DNA of 64,000 nucleotides from Nocardia caishijiensis NBRC 108228 (lineage in GTDB: Bacteria > Actinomycetota > Actinomycetes > Mycobacteriales > Mycobacteriaceae): contig NZ_BDBE01000030.1 in the NCBI RefSeq assembly GCF_001612825.1, positions 310,001 through 374,000 on the forward strand, read 5' to 3'. Shown here one piece after another: positions 20,005 through 29,281 of this stretch; the first letter of the stretch is position 1; each line of letters begins with the position of its first letter. Below the pieces are notes generated by a model, which was given only the letters and a program-made list of their open reading frames with translations, searched no databases and was not told where the DNA came from. Made by a program: the position numbers and the translations under genes.

Positions 20005-20123
20005 GAAATCGTACGCCCTGCCGAATAGTTACGCGATTCTGTGAGGCCCGTCTCCGACACACCCGGCGGCAACTGGCTATTGACGTGGAAGTGCGGGACT
20101 GGTGAAATCAAGAAACCGTACGG
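20005..20123. promoter_or_regulatory. Divergent control region with repeated GAAA(T/C)CGTACG
   Basis: CGTACG at 20010-20015 and 20117-20122, each preceded by GAAAY on the same strand. A weaker case than the other TetR sites because the arms are short. Confidence 0.35.
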
Positions 20124-20152
20124 AGTAACTGTTTCCTGCATGAAGGGCTGCG

Positions 20153-20947
20153 ATGACGCAGATCTCCCACCACCGCCGTGGAACCGGCGCGCCGATCGTG
20201 CTGGTCCACGGGCTCGGCAGCCGCTGGCAGGTATTCGCCCCGATCATCGACGAGCTCGCCGAAACACACGAGGTGATCGCTGTCGACCTGCCCGGCTTCG
20301 GCGACTCACCGCTCGTTCCCGGGGTGCGACCAGGACCGCGCGGATACGCGGCGTGGCTCACGCGGTGGCTGGCCGACAACGCGATACACCGCCCCCACGT
20401 GGTCGGCAGTTCGATGGGCGGCGGGATCGCGCTCGAACTGGGGCGCACCGGGGTCGCGTCGGCGGTCACCGCGTTCTCCCCGGTCGGTTTCTACGGACCG
20501 GCCGAACTGCGCTGGACCAAGGGTCTGCTCACCGGCATGCGCGGTGCCGCCCGGGGATTCGGCGCGGCCCTGGGCCGCACGGTGGATCACCGGGCGGGGC
20601 GGATACTGCTGCTCTCGGCCATGTTCGGCCGCCCCGCACTCGTCTCCCCGCCCGCCGCGCGACTCGACCTGGCCGGGCTGGCCGGGGCCAGCGCGTTCAC
20701 CGCCGCCCGTGACGACTTCGACAACTACGTCCTGACACCAGCGCACGACCTCGGCGCGCTCACCGAGATCCCGGTGACGATCGCCTGGGGCACCCGCGAT
20801 GTCGTCCTCGTGCACCGCACCCAGAGTGCGCGTGCCCGCACCGCACTGCCCTTCGCCCGGCACCACGACCTACCCGGCTGCGGCCATCTGCCGTTCAGCG
20901 ACGCGCCGCACCAGTGCGCGCGTCTGATCCTCGAGAGGAACGCATGA
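20153..20947 (+). CDS. Alpha/beta hydrolase
   Basis: 264 residues from ATG 20153. Nucleophile elbow GSSMGGG (Ser near residue 88), acid in WGTRDVV near 211 and His in LPGCGHLPF near 244 complete a catalytic triad; HGLGSRW forms the oxyanion region. Cytoplasmic, no signal. Its last bases overlap the BVMO start (ATGA), so a role as hydrolase of the ester or lactone made by that enzyme is attractive, though not shown. First gene of a four-gene operon. Confidence 0.88.
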   Translation: MTQISHHRRGTGAPIVLVHGLGSRWQVFAPIIDELAETHEVIAVDLPGFGDSPLVPGVRPGPRGYAAWLTRWLADNAIHRPHVVGSSMGGGIALELGRTGVASAVTAFSPVGFYGPAELRWTKGLLTGMRGAARGFGAALGRTVDHRAGRILLLSAMFGRPALVSPPAARLDLAGLAGASAFTAARDDFDNYVLTPAHDLGALTEIPVTIAWGTRDVVLVHRTQSARARTALPFARHHDLPGCGHLPFSDAPHQCARLILERNA

Positions 20948-22392
20948 CACCGTCCATCGCGGTCATCGGCAGCGGTTTCGGCGGCCTGGCCGCCGTCATC
21001 GAACTGAAGAAACGGGGCTTCGACGACATCGTCGTCTTCGAGAAGGCCGACGAGGTCGGCGGAGTATGGCGCGACAACACCTATCCCGGCGCCGCCTGCG
21101 ACGTGCCGTCACCATTCTACTCGTACTCCTTCGCGCCCAATCCGCGCTGGCCGCACCGGTTCTCGCGGCAACCGGCGATCCTGGACTACATCCGCGGCAT
21201 CGTCGACACCTTCGATGTGCGCCGCCACCTGCGCCTGGGCACCGAGGTGTTCGGCGCAACCTACGACGACGCGAGCGGCAAGTGGACCGTCGCCCTGGCC
21301 GGTGGTGAGACCGTGGTCGTCGACGTTCTCGTCTCCGCGGTCGGGCAGCTCTCGCGCCCGGCGCTGCCCAACATCGCGGGACGCGAGACGTTCACCGGCG
21401 ACAGTTTCCACTCCGCGCAGTGGAATCACGACGTGGACCTGACCGGGAAACGGGTCGCGGTGATCGGCACCGGTGCCAGTGCCATCCAGTTCGTGCCCGA
21501 GATCCAGCCGCGCGTAGGCGCCCTGACGGTGTTCCAGCGCACCGCGCCCTACATCATTCCGCGACCGGATCGCGAATTCGGGCGCCTGCACCACCGGCTG
21601 TTCGAGAAGGTGCCCGCCACCGAACTGGCCGAACGTGGCACCTGGTATGGCGTCGTCGAAGGGCTCAGCCTGGCCTGGGTCTACGCCAAGCCCCTGGCCC
21701 GTGCCATCCGGGCCTGGTCGAGATGGCACATGCGCCGCCAGACCAAGGCGGTGCCGGGACTGTTCGAGAAGGTGTGGCCCGACTACGACGTCGGGTGCAA
21801 ACGAATCCTGTTCTCCGACAACTACCTCCCCGCGCTCGCCCAGCCGAACGTGCAGGTGTGCACCGACACGATCAGCGAGATCACGCCCACCGGGGTCCGC
21901 ACCGAGGACGGGCGCGAGCACGAGGTGGACGTCATCATCTGGGGGACCGGGTTCAAGACCACCGAATTCCTGGCACCGATGACGATCACCGGTGCCGGTG
22001 GCCGGGCACTGAGCCAGGAGTGGCGGGCAGGCGCGCGCGCCTACTTCGGCGTCACCGTGCCCCGGTTCCCGAATCTGTTCCTCATGTACGGGCCCAACAC
22101 CAACACCGGTGGCGGCTCGATCATCTACTTCCTCGAGGCACAGGCGAAATACCTCGGGCGCTACGTCGCCCATCTCGCCGCGACCGGTCGGCCCCTGGCC
22201 GTGCGCCCCGAAGTGGAGAAGGCCTACGACGCCCGCATCCAGGAACTCCTGGCGGACAGTGTGTGGAGCCGGTGCTCGTCCTGGTACCGCCAGGCCGACG
22301 GCCGCATCACCACCAACTGGCCCCTGCTGGGAATTCAATACCGCAAACAGGCGCGGTTCGACCCCGCCGACTACGAGGTGATGGTTCCATGA
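20944..22392 (+). CDS. Flavin-containing monooxygenase, Baeyer-Villiger type
   Basis: 482 residues. FAD loop GSGFGG near residues 9-14, the BVMO fingerprint FTGDSFHSAQW near 148-158, and NADPH loop GTGASA near 179. It would insert oxygen next to a ketone to make an ester or lactone, using FAD, NADPH and O2. Overlaps both neighbours by four bases (hydrolase upstream, GMC oxidoreductase downstream). Cyclic, steroid-like or long-chain ketones are all possible substrates. Confidence 0.9.
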   Translation: MTPSIAVIGSGFGGLAAVIELKKRGFDDIVVFEKADEVGGVWRDNTYPGAACDVPSPFYSYSFAPNPRWPHRFSRQPAILDYIRGIVDTFDVRRHLRLGTEVFGATYDDASGKWTVALAGGETVVVDVLVSAVGQLSRPALPNIAGRETFTGDSFHSAQWNHDVDLTGKRVAVIGTGASAIQFVPEIQPRVGALTVFQRTAPYIIPRPDREFGRLHHRLFEKVPATELAERGTWYGVVEGLSLAWVYAKPLARAIRAWSRWHMRRQTKAVPGLFEKVWPDYDVGCKRILFSDNYLPALAQPNVQVCTDTISEITPTGVRTEDGREHEVDVIIWGTGFKTTEFLAPMTITGAGGRALSQEWRAGARAYFGVTVPRFPNLFLMYGPNTNTGGGSIIYFLEAQAKYLGRYVAHLAATGRPLAVRPEVEKAYDARIQELLADSVWSRCSSWYRQADGRITTNWPLLGIQYRKQARFDPADYEVMVP

Positions 22393-24053
22393 CCAGCTAC
22401 GACTACGACGTGATCGTCGTCGGTTCCGGATTCGGCGGCAGCGTGAGCGCCCTGCGACTGACCGAGAAAGGCTACCGGGTCGGTGTGCTCGAATCCGGTC
22501 GGCGCTGGAACGCCGAGGACTACCCGAAGACGAACTGGAACGTGCCCAAGGCGATCTGGGCGCCCCGCCTCGGGCTGACCGGTCCGCAGCGGATCAGTGC
22601 GCTCGGCAAGTGCCTGGTGTTCAGCGGGTCCGGGGTCGGCGGTGGGTCGCTCATCTACGGCAACACCCTCTACGAGCCGCTGCCCGAGTTCTACCGCGAC
22701 CGCGCGTGGGCCCACATCACCGACTGGAAATCCGAACTCGCCCCGTACTACGACCAGGCCAAACGTATGCTCGGCGTGGTCGAGAACCCGAAGCTGGGAC
22801 CCAAGGACGACGTGCTGCTGCAGGTCGCCACCGATCTCGGGGTGGCCGACACCTTCCACCGCACCCACGTCGGCGTGTTCTTCAACGAGGGCGCCGAAGG
22901 GGTGGAGGTCGAGGACCCGTACTTCGGTGGCGCCGGACCGCGCCGCGCGGGCTGCGTCCACTGCTCGGAATGCTTCACCGGCTGCAAACACAACGCCAAG
23001 AACACCACCACCCTGAACTACCTGCACCTGGCCGAAAGTCTCGGCGCACAGGTGCATCCACTGACAACGGTCACCTCGGTGGCGCCCGACGGCACCGGCG
23101 GCTACCGGGTGGAGACCGTGCGGTCCAACGGTCTGCTGCGCAAGGACCGGCGCACCTTCACCGCCGAACAGGTGGTGTTCGCGGCCGCCGCGCTCGGCAC
23201 CCAGAAGCTGCTGCACAACCTGCGCGGCAACGGTGCCCTGCCCGAACTGTCGTCGCGGCTCGGGGAACTGACACGCAGCAATTCCGAGGCGATCATCGGC
23301 GTCACCAGCAAGACGCGGCGCGACTTCGCCCAGGGTGTGGCCATCACCTCCTCGATCCACCCGGAACCACAGACCCACGTGGAGGTCTGCACCTACGGCA
23401 AGGGGCAGAACGCGCTGTTCGTGCAGACGGTGCCGATGGTCGACGGTGGGGCGTTCCGATTCCTGCGGTTGCTGCTGACCATGCTGCTGCACCCGGTGCA
23501 GTTCCTGCGGTCGCAGAACGCGCGCGGCGCCTCGGAGCGGTCGGTGATCCTGCTGGTGATGCAATCGCTGGACAACTCGCTCACCTCGTATCTGAAGGGA
23601 CGCAGGCTCGTCACCAAACAGGGCGCCGGAGAACCCAATCCGGAGTGGATTCCGCTCGCCCACGACATCGCCCGCCGTTACGCCGGTAAATCCGACGCCA
23701 TCACCGGCAATATCGCCACCGACATCTTCAACATCCCCGCCACCGCCCACTACATCGGCGGCTGCACCATCGGCGACTCCCGCGACACCGGTGTCATCGA
23801 CCCGTATCAGCGTGTCTACGGTCATCCGGGACTGCACGTCGCCGACGGCAGCGCCATCACCGCCAACCTCGGCGTGAACCCGTCGCTGACCATCACCGCC
23901 CAGGCCGAACGCGCCATGGCGTTCTGGCCCAACAAAGGCGAGCCCGACCCGCGTCCCGAGCTCGGCGCCGCCTACGAGCGCATCCGTCCCGTCGCGCCCC
24001 GTCGACCCGCCGTGCCCGAGCACGCCCCCGGCGCCCTTCGCCTGCCCGTCTGA
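22389..24053 (+). CDS. GMC oxidoreductase, cholesterol oxidase (ChoD)-like
   Basis: 554 residues. FAD loop VVGSGFGGSVSALRL at the N-terminus, GSGVGGGSLIYG near residue 80, and the GMC C-terminal ending ITANLGVNPSLTITAQAE. A cysteine cluster CVHCSECFTGCKHNAKN near 196-212 is shared with ChoD-like proteins. The family oxidises sterol or other bulky secondary alcohols to ketones with O2 or another acceptor. No Tat or Sec signal is visible. Coupled to the BVMO, it plausibly supplies the ketone. Substrate unproven. Confidence 0.85.
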   Translation: MTSYDYDVIVVGSGFGGSVSALRLTEKGYRVGVLESGRRWNAEDYPKTNWNVPKAIWAPRLGLTGPQRISALGKCLVFSGSGVGGGSLIYGNTLYEPLPEFYRDRAWAHITDWKSELAPYYDQAKRMLGVVENPKLGPKDDVLLQVATDLGVADTFHRTHVGVFFNEGAEGVEVEDPYFGGAGPRRAGCVHCSECFTGCKHNAKNTTTLNYLHLAESLGAQVHPLTTVTSVAPDGTGGYRVETVRSNGLLRKDRRTFTAEQVVFAAAALGTQKLLHNLRGNGALPELSSRLGELTRSNSEAIIGVTSKTRRDFAQGVAITSSIHPEPQTHVEVCTYGKGQNALFVQTVPMVDGGAFRFLRLLLTMLLHPVQFLRSQNARGASERSVILLVMQSLDNSLTSYLKGRRLVTKQGAGEPNPEWIPLAHDIARRYAGKSDAITGNIATDIFNIPATAHYIGGCTIGDSRDTGVIDPYQRVYGHPGLHVADGSAITANLGVNPSLTITAQAERAMAFWPNKGEPDPRPELGAAYERIRPVAPRRPAVPEHAPGALRLPV

Positions 24054-24063
24054 GAGGAAACCC

Positions 24064-24597
24064 ATGTCCGCCGCCGACCGTCTGGCCGCCCTCGAACCGG
24101 CCTGCCACCGAGACGACGCGCTCGCCCTGTTCGACAGCCTGCCGCCCGTCGCGCCCACCGACCTCACCGGCCGCTGGCACGGTCGCGAGCTGGCCACCGG
24201 CCACGGGCTCGACGGCCTGCTCGCGGCCTCGGGCTGGTACGGCAAACAATTCGACGGCCCCGACGACGTGCACCCGCTGCTGTTCGCGACCCCCAAGGGC
24301 GACATCTTCCCGGTGGATCCGAAACGCATCCCGCTGTCGCTGGCCGACAGAGTCCCCACCTCGCTCATCGCGCAGACCCGTAAACGCCTCGACCTGCTCG
24401 CACCCACCCTGCGCACCACCCACCACCGTGCCCGGCTCCGCGAGATCAACCACCGGGGCACCGTCACCACCGCGATGATCTACGACCATCTCGCGATCAT
24501 CGACACGTTCCGCCGGGTCAGCCCGACCACGGTCCTGGGCATCATGGACTACCGCCGCCTGCCCGACCCCTACTTCTTCATCCTCACCCGCGACTGA
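24064..24597 (+). CDS. GXWXG/DUF4334 domain protein (copy 2)
   Basis: 177 residues; GAGAGG lies just before the start. GXWXG motif LTGRWHGREL near residues 38-47, a middle linker, and a DUF4334-type C-terminus with T-A-M-I-Y-D, VLGIMDYR and a YFFILTRD end. Same architecture as the protein at 17106-17573 but diverged. Last gene of the hydrolase-BVMO-GMC operon. Function unknown; repeated pairing with oxidoreductases is the main clue. Its stop and the convergent LysE gene's stop share TGAGCTCA. Confidence 0.8.
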   Translation: MSAADRLAALEPACHRDDALALFDSLPPVAPTDLTGRWHGRELATGHGLDGLLAASGWYGKQFDGPDDVHPLLFATPKGDIFPVDPKRIPLSLADRVPTSLIAQTRKRLDLLAPTLRTTHHRARLREINHRGTVTTAMIYDHLAIIDTFRRVSPTTVLGIMDYRRLPDPYFFILTRD

Positions 24598-24599
24598 GC

Positions 24600-25217
24600 T
24601 CAGCCGGTGCAGGCGACGCCGGTCCCCACCCCGACGACCATCGCCCCACCCACACCGCCCACCGCCTCGAGCCGACGCGGCGACCGCGCGAACCACCCCC
24701 GCGCGGTCGCCGCGACCACGGCCCACACACTGTCGCACAGCAGTTGGACGACGAGGAAGATCACGCCGAGGACCAGCATCTGCACCGGCAGCGGCCCCGC
24801 GTCGACGGCGGTGAACTGCGGCAGAACCGCACCGAAGAACACCGCGGTCTTCGGGTTCGTCGCGCCGACGACGAACCCCTGCCGCACAGACCGGCCCCCG
24901 GCACCGGTGTTCGCGGTGAGCGAGAGCTTCTTGCGGTCCCGAATCGCGGTGACACCCAGATAGATCAGATACAGCGCGCCGACGACCTTGACCGCCGTGA
25001 ACAGCAGCGCCGAGGTCATCAGCACGGTGCCGAGGCCAAGTGCCACCACGGTCAGCGGGACGATCGAACCAACGACCGAACCGAGGACCGACAGCAATGC
25101 CTGCCTGCGTCCCAGCGTCAGCGCCCGCCCGATCGCGAACAACACATTCGGTCCGGGGATCACGATGATGAGCAAGGCCGCGCCCACGAAAGCGATCAGA
25201 TGGGGGATCGGCACCAT
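24600..25217 (-). CDS. LysE/RhtB family transporter
   Basis: 205 residues with about six hydrophobic segments. The N-terminal IPGPNVLFAIGRALTLGRR is the LysE-family signature, and VGATNPKTAVFFGAVLPQF the second conserved segment. Exports amino acids or related small compounds across the inner membrane; substrate not predictable. Two ATG codons in tandem (25220 and 25217); either may be used. Monocistronic and convergent with GXWXG copy 2. Confidence 0.85.
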   Translation of the reverse strand: MVPIPHLIAFVGAALLIIVIPGPNVLFAIGRALTLGRRQALLSVLGSVVGSIVPLTVVALGLGTVLMTSALLFTAVKVVGALYLIYLGVTAIRDRKKLSLTANTGAGGRSVRQGFVVGATNPKTAVFFGAVLPQFTAVDAGPLPVQMLVLGVIFLVVQLLCDSVWAVVAATARGWFARSPRRLEAVGGVGGAMVVGVGTGVACTG

Positions 25218-25302
25218 CATCCGAACCTAACAGCCCGCCCGTTCGCGGCGGTGCCGATCGGCTATCGGACGCCGTACCAGCGGCCCGCGGTCCGGTCGGA
25301 GT

Positions 25303-25327
25303 GTGTCGCCACCGGTTTGCCGGGTAT
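25303..25327 (+). promoter_or_regulatory. Candidate SigF-type promoter (DUF6766 gene)
   Basis: GTGT, 15 bases, GGGTAT: perfect -10 and one mismatch in -35. The -10 ends nine bases before the ATG, so the transcript would be nearly leaderless. Confidence 0.45.
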
Positions 25328-25336
25328 CTGCGGGCT

Positions 25337-25684
25337 ATGGCACATTTTCGTCGCTGGGGAGCTGTCTACCTGCTGATGTTGCTGTTCATCGGCTCGTGGG
25401 GCGCGCAGTTCGTGTTCCAGCTCATCGAATACCGCAATACTCAGCAACAGCAGGGACAACCATTCCAGTGGTCGGGTTATTGGCCGGAGTTCCTGTCCAG
25501 CACCTTCGAGAACTGGCAGAGCGAATGGTTCCAGCTGGTCTTCCAAGCGGTGCTGCTGCTCGGGGCCAAACATTGGATATTCCGGGTCGACGCCGAGAAC
25601 GCCGAGCGCATCGAATCCAAGACCGACGACCTGCGCGCCTACCTGGTTCCGCCCGAGCGGCAGAGCCCGGTGCCGGGGGACTGA
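25337..25684 (+). CDS. DUF6766-like small membrane protein
   Basis: 115 residues from ATG 25337. Two hydrophobic stretches (WGAVYLLMLLFIGSWGAQFV near the N-terminus and WFQLVFQAVLLLGAKH near residues 68-83) around an aromatic, glutamine-rich loop. The pattern fits DUF6766, a family of unknown function often near actinobacterial stress genes; this assignment is from memory of the family. A SigF-type promoter directly upstream and a convergent catalase gene support a stress role. Confidence 0.65.
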   Translation: MAHFRRWGAVYLLMLLFIGSWGAQFVFQLIEYRNTQQQQGQPFQWSGYWPEFLSSTFENWQSEWFQLVFQAVLLLGAKHWIFRVDAENAERIESKTDDLRAYLVPPERQSPVPGD

Positions 25685-25729
25685 CACCGCCGCGCCCGGC
25701 CCGCATCGACGGACCGGGCACGACACGGC

Positions 25730-27880
25730 TCAGCCGCGCGGTTCGATCCGGTCCCAGGCGCGATGCTCGCCCAAGTCGGTCACCACCTGGGTGGTCGCCT
25801 GCGGCGCCTCGGCCACCGTCACCCCCGGTGCGTCGGCGTCGACACCGTTGCGCTGCAGCAGACTCGCCGCCGCACCGACCGCCGCGATCGCCTTCCCGTG
25901 CCGCCATATCTCGTTGACCAGCACATCCACGCGCGGATCGGTCGGCGCGCCGAGCGCGACCAACCCGTCGAACTCGATCGAGCGCATGGTGGCGAACGTG
26001 CGATCCACCTTCCGGCCCTCGACCTCCCCGCCGTGCGCGGCGACGAGCAACGGCCGCACCTTGGCCTGCTCGAGATCGGCACACACCTGCTGCACCGCAC
26101 CACCGGCACTGGTCTCGTCAACCAGGACCGCCACGACCCGCCCGTCGACCGGGAACGCGCCCCGCTTCTGCGACAACGCCGGACTCGTCGACAGCTCGAC
26201 AGCGGTCGCGGTGGGCGCGGGCACATCGACACCGAGCTGGTTCGCCACATAACCGGCCAGCTGCTCGTCGACATTCACCAGCATCTGCACCGCACGCCCC
26301 CGAATCGTCACCGAGGTGCATTTGCCCAATTCGAACGAGAACGCGTCGGCCAAGCGCCGCTGCTCACCGTGGGTGAGGCTGCGGTAGAACATGCGCGGCT
26401 GGGAGAAATGATCGGCGAACGACACCTGCGCCTTGTCGGTGTTCGCCGAGGTGCGCAGCTTGGCCTGCGGCGGCGGAATCGGGGCAGGCGACTCGACGTA
26501 CGCCTCACCGGCGAAACTCGCCGCGTACGGGCAGCCACCGTCGAGCGAATTCGGTTTGTACGGTGCCACCCCGGTGTGCACCGCGCTCTGATGCATGCCG
26601 TCGCGGAACATGTCGTTGACATCCGTGTGGGGCGTATTGATCGGCAGCTGCGCGAAATTAGGTCCGCCCAGGCGGCTGAGCTGGGTGTCGAGGTATGAGA
26701 ACAACCGGCCCTGCAACAGCGGGTCGTCGGTGATCTCGATACCGGGCACCAGATGACTCGGGCAGAACGCCACCTGTTCGGTCTCGGCGAAGAAATTCAC
26801 CGGATTCGCGGTGAGCCGCAACGTGCCGATCACCTGCACCGGCACCAATTCCTCCGGTACGAGCTTCGTCGGATCGAGCAGATCGATGTCGTCGAACACC
26901 TGCTCCGGGGTATCGGGAAAGACCTGAACACCCAGATCCCATTCCGGGAAATATCCGGCCTCGATCGCGTCCGCCAGATCTCGGCGATGGAAATCGGGAT
27001 CGAATCCGGCGGTGAGCTGCGTTTCCTCCCACAGCATCGAATGCACACCAAGGCGCGGCTTCCAATGGAATTTCACCAGGCTCGTCGCGCCGTCGGCGGC
27101 GACCAACCGGAATGTGTGGACACCGAAGCCCTCCATCATCCGCAACGATCGCGGCAGCCCACGGTCGGACATGTTCCAGAAGGTGTGCGCGGTGGCCTCG
27201 GTGTGCAGGGAGACGAAATCCCAGAACGTGTCGTGCGCCGACTGCGCCTGCGGGATCTCCCGGTCCGGATGCGGTTTGGCCGCGTGCACCACATCGGGAA
27301 ACTTGATCGCCTCCTGGATGAAGAACACCGGAATGTTGTTACCGACGAGGTCGTACACACCTTCCTCGGTGTAGAACTTCGTCGCGAAACCGCGCGTATC
27401 GCGCACGGTGTCCGCCGAACCACGCGAACCGAGCACCGTGGAGAACCGTACGAACACCGGTGTACGCGCGTCGGCGGCGAGGAATTTGGCGCGCGTCAGT
27501 GAGGCGGCGGCACCGTTGGACACGAAAACACCGTGCGCGCCGACACCACGCGCGTGCACGGCCCGCTCCGGAATTCGTTCGTGATCGAAATGGGTGATCT
27601 TCTCGCGCAGGTGGAAGTCCTGCAACAGCACCGGTCCGCGCGGCCCTGCCTTGAGCTGATGGTCGGTATCGGCCTGGCGCAGGCCCTGTGGGGTGGTGAG
27701 CGCATCACCCTGCTGGGCTCGGACGTTCGCCTCACCCGGAATGGGTGCGCCGGTGGGACCACGCAGCTCAGGACCCTGCTGATCCGGTTTCGGGCCGGGC
27801 GGCTCGCACTGGCTGCCGTCCTCGTCCGGCGGAACCGGTGGGCGCGTGAACTCCGGGGGAATGTGCTGCTGCTCGGTCAT
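25730..27880 (-). CDS. katE: Large-subunit (clade 2, HPII-like) catalase
   Basis: 716 residues. Catalytic His in [12 protein letters not shown] near residue 106, proximal haem Tyr in [14 protein letters not shown] near 392-405, and the class II C-terminal flavodoxin/DJ-1-like domain from about 560 ([12 protein letters not shown], then [14 protein letters not shown]). Breaks hydrogen peroxide into water and oxygen in the cytoplasm. A candidate SigF-type promoter lies 63 bases upstream and UsfY copy 1 is divergent. The N-terminus is proline-rich as in other HPII enzymes. Confidence 0.93.
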   Translation of the reverse strand: MTEQQHIPPEFTRPPVPPDEDGSQCEPPGPKPDQQGPELRGPTGAPIPGEANVRAQQGDALTTPQGLRQADTDHQLKAGPRGPVLLQDFHLREKITHFDHERIPERAVHARGVGAHGVFVSNGAAASLTRAKFLAADARTPVFVRFSTVLGSRGSADTVRDTRGFATKFYTEEGVYDLVGNNIPVFFIQEAIKFPDVVHAAKPHPDREIPQAQSAHDTFWDFVSLHTEATAHTFWNMSDRGLPRSLRMMEGFGVHTFRLVAADGATSLVKFHWKPRLGVHSMLWEETQLTAGFDPDFHRRDLADAIEAGYFPEWDLGVQVFPDTPEQVFDDIDLLDPTKLVPEELVPVQVIGTLRLTANPVNFFAETEQVAFCPSHLVPGIEITDDPLLQGRLFSYLDTQLSRLGGPNFAQLPINTPHTDVNDMFRDGMHQSAVHTGVAPYKPNSLDGGCPYAASFAGEAYVESPAPIPPPQAKLRTSANTDKAQVSFADHFSQPRMFYRSLTHGEQRRLADAFSFELGKCTSVTIRGRAVQMLVNVDEQLAGYVANQLGVDVPAPTATAVELSTSPALSQKRGAFPVDGRVVAVLVDETSAGGAVQQVCADLEQAKVRPLLVAAHGGEVEGRKVDRTFATMRSIEFDGLVALGAPTDPRVDVLVNEIWRHGKAIAAVGAAASLLQRNGVDADAPGVTVAEAPQATTQVVTDLGEHRAWDRIEPRG

Positions 27881-27942
27881 ATATGCGCAACCCTTCTGTC
27901 CTGGATCGACGTGCTCGCATTCGGGAAAACACCGTGGTGCGG

Positions 27943-27967
27943 TTACCGCCTCGCGGAGTCGGCAAAC
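27943..27967 (-). promoter_or_regulatory. Candidate SigF-type promoter (catalase)
   Basis: Minus strand reads GTTT, 15 bases, CGGTAA; the -35 is perfect. Confidence 0.45.
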
Positions 27968-27970
27968 GAC

Positions 27971-27995
27971 GATTGGGCTGTCGGATCAGGGGTAC
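27971..27995 (+). promoter_or_regulatory. Candidate SigF-type promoter (UsfY copy 1)
   Basis: GATT, 15 bases, GGGTAC, back to back with the catalase promoter and 40 bases before the ATG. Confidence 0.4.
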
Positions 27996-28034
27996 GCGCA
28001 GACCAGCGGATCCCCTCGAAAGGACGGCCCGGCC

Positions 28035-28337
28035 ATGAACGATGCCGCTCTCCCTCATCATCACAAATTTCCCGACACCGAGCGCACTACCCGTTCGCAT
28101 GTCGGTGAATCCATCGAAGACGCGTGGAACTGGCCCGGCCTGATCTTGATCGGTGTCGGTGTCGTGTTGCTGGCGCTCACCCTCACCGCCGCCGGATACG
28201 GATTCGAAGGGTGGGCGGTGATCGCCGCGATCCTGTGCGTGCTCTGCCTACTCGGCGGCGTCGCGATCGTGCTCGCCGAACACCGCCGGATCAAAGCCCG
28301 TGAAGGGCTGCGATTACGCGACCCGTGCGGGCACTGA
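28035..28337 (+). CDS. UsfY-like membrane protein (copy 1)
   Basis: 100 residues from ATG 28035. The N-terminal TERTTRSHVGESIEDAWNWP is followed by two adjacent membrane segments (LILIGVGVVLLALTLTAAGY and a second ending LLGGVAIVLAEHRR). The R-T-x-R-x-H-x-G-E-S motif plus double TM resembles UsfY, encoded beside usfX-sigF in Mycobacterium tuberculosis. The sigF-like operon here is 5 kb away, and a paralogue is at 36833-37093. Molecular role unknown. Confidence 0.65.
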   Translation: MNDAALPHHHKFPDTERTTRSHVGESIEDAWNWPGLILIGVGVVLLALTLTAAGYGFEGWAVIAAILCVLCLLGGVAIVLAEHRRIKAREGLRLRDPCGH

Positions 28338-28340
28338 CCT

Positions 28341-28365
28341 GTTTGCCCGTGTCGCGGTGAGGTAG
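28341..28365 (+). promoter_or_regulatory. Candidate SigF-type promoter (GSP39-like SDR)
   Basis: GTTT, 15 bases, AGGTAG, 40 bases before the SDR ATG. Confidence 0.4.
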
Positions 28366-28405
28366 TCCGATCGAAGACCCGTTCCCGGCGAGGAGGACTT
28401 CGATC

Positions 28406-29245
28406 ATGGGATTTCCCGAACAGCAGCAGCAGGTTCCCGGCATCCAATCGAAAATGGACCCCGTGCCCGACTGCGGCGAGAACAGCTACCGGGGATCGGG
28501 CAAACTGACGGGCAAAGCCGCTGTCGTCACCGGTGCCGACAGCGGAATCGGACGCGCGGTCGCCATCGCGTACGCCCGTGAAGGCGCCGATGTGCTCATT
28601 TCCTACCTCGACGAACACGACGACGCGAAAGAAGTGGCCGACCTGGTGACCGCGGCGGGGCAGCGGGCGGTACTGGTGTCCGGTGACCTCTCCGACCCCG
28701 CCCACTGCCGAGCGGTGATCGACAAAGCCGTCGAGGAATTCGGCACCGTCGACGTTCTGGTCAGCAATGCCGCGTTCCAGATGTCGCACGACGACATCAC
28801 CGAGATCAGCGACGAGGAATTCGCCTACACCTTCGCCCTCAATGTCGGCGCCTATTTCCACCTCGTGAAGGCGGCGCTGCCGCATATGCGGCCCGGTTCG
28901 TCGATCATCGGCAGTTCCTCGGTGAACTCCGACATGCCCTCGCCGACCCTGGCGCCGTATGCGGCGACCAAGGCCGCGATCGCGAATTTCTCGGCCAGCC
29001 TGGCGCAGATGCTGGGGGAGAAGGGCATCCGGGTCAACAGTGTGGCGCCGGGCCCGATCTGGACACCGCTGATCCCGTCGACCTTCCCGACGGAGAAGGT
29101 GAGCAAGTTCGGCGACGACACCCCGCTCGGCCGGGCCGGGCAGCCCGCCGAACTCGCCCCGGCCTATGTGCTGCTCGCCGCCGACGACGGCAGCTACATC
29201 TCCGGTGCCCGCATCGCCGTCACCGGCGGTCGCCCGATTCTCTGA
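28406..29245 (+). CDS. SDR oxidoreductase, general stress protein 39-like
   Basis: 279 residues; ATG 28406 with AGGAGG upstream. The N-terminal extension (MGFPEQQQQVPGIQSKMDPV) before TGADSGIGRAVAIAYA near residue 44 is typical of the GSP39/YdaD-type SDR subfamily. Catalytic YAATK near residue 186 and the end ISGARIAVTGGRPIL. Oxidises or reduces an unknown alcohol or carbonyl with NAD(P). In Bacillus the family belongs to the sigma-B regulon, consistent with the SigF-like promoter and stress neighbours here. Confidence 0.88.
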   Translation: MGFPEQQQQVPGIQSKMDPVPDCGENSYRGSGKLTGKAAVVTGADSGIGRAVAIAYAREGADVLISYLDEHDDAKEVADLVTAAGQRAVLVSGDLSDPAHCRAVIDKAVEEFGTVDVLVSNAAFQMSHDDITEISDEEFAYTFALNVGAYFHLVKAALPHMRPGSSIIGSSSVNSDMPSPTLAPYAATKAAIANFSASLAQMLGEKGIRVNSVAPGPIWTPLIPSTFPTEKVSKFGDDTPLGRAGQPAELAPAYVLLAADDGSYISGARIAVTGGRPIL

Positions 29246-29251
29246 CCCCAC

Positions 29252-29281
29252 CCCGGCCTACCGGGTCACTGGTAGGCCGGG
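29252..29281. terminator. Bidirectional hairpin between SDR and FMN reductase genes
   Basis: Perfect 11-base stem CCCGGCCTACC / GGTAGGCCGGG with an 8-base loop. It lies between convergent genes and includes the last codons of the reductase. No U tract, as is common in actinobacteria. Confidence 0.6.

Noticed and set aside
22371..24470. 699-codon open frame antisense to the GMC oxidoreductase
   Set aside because: Mirror-frame effect of high-GC codon bias; the sense frame has FAD and GMC motifs.
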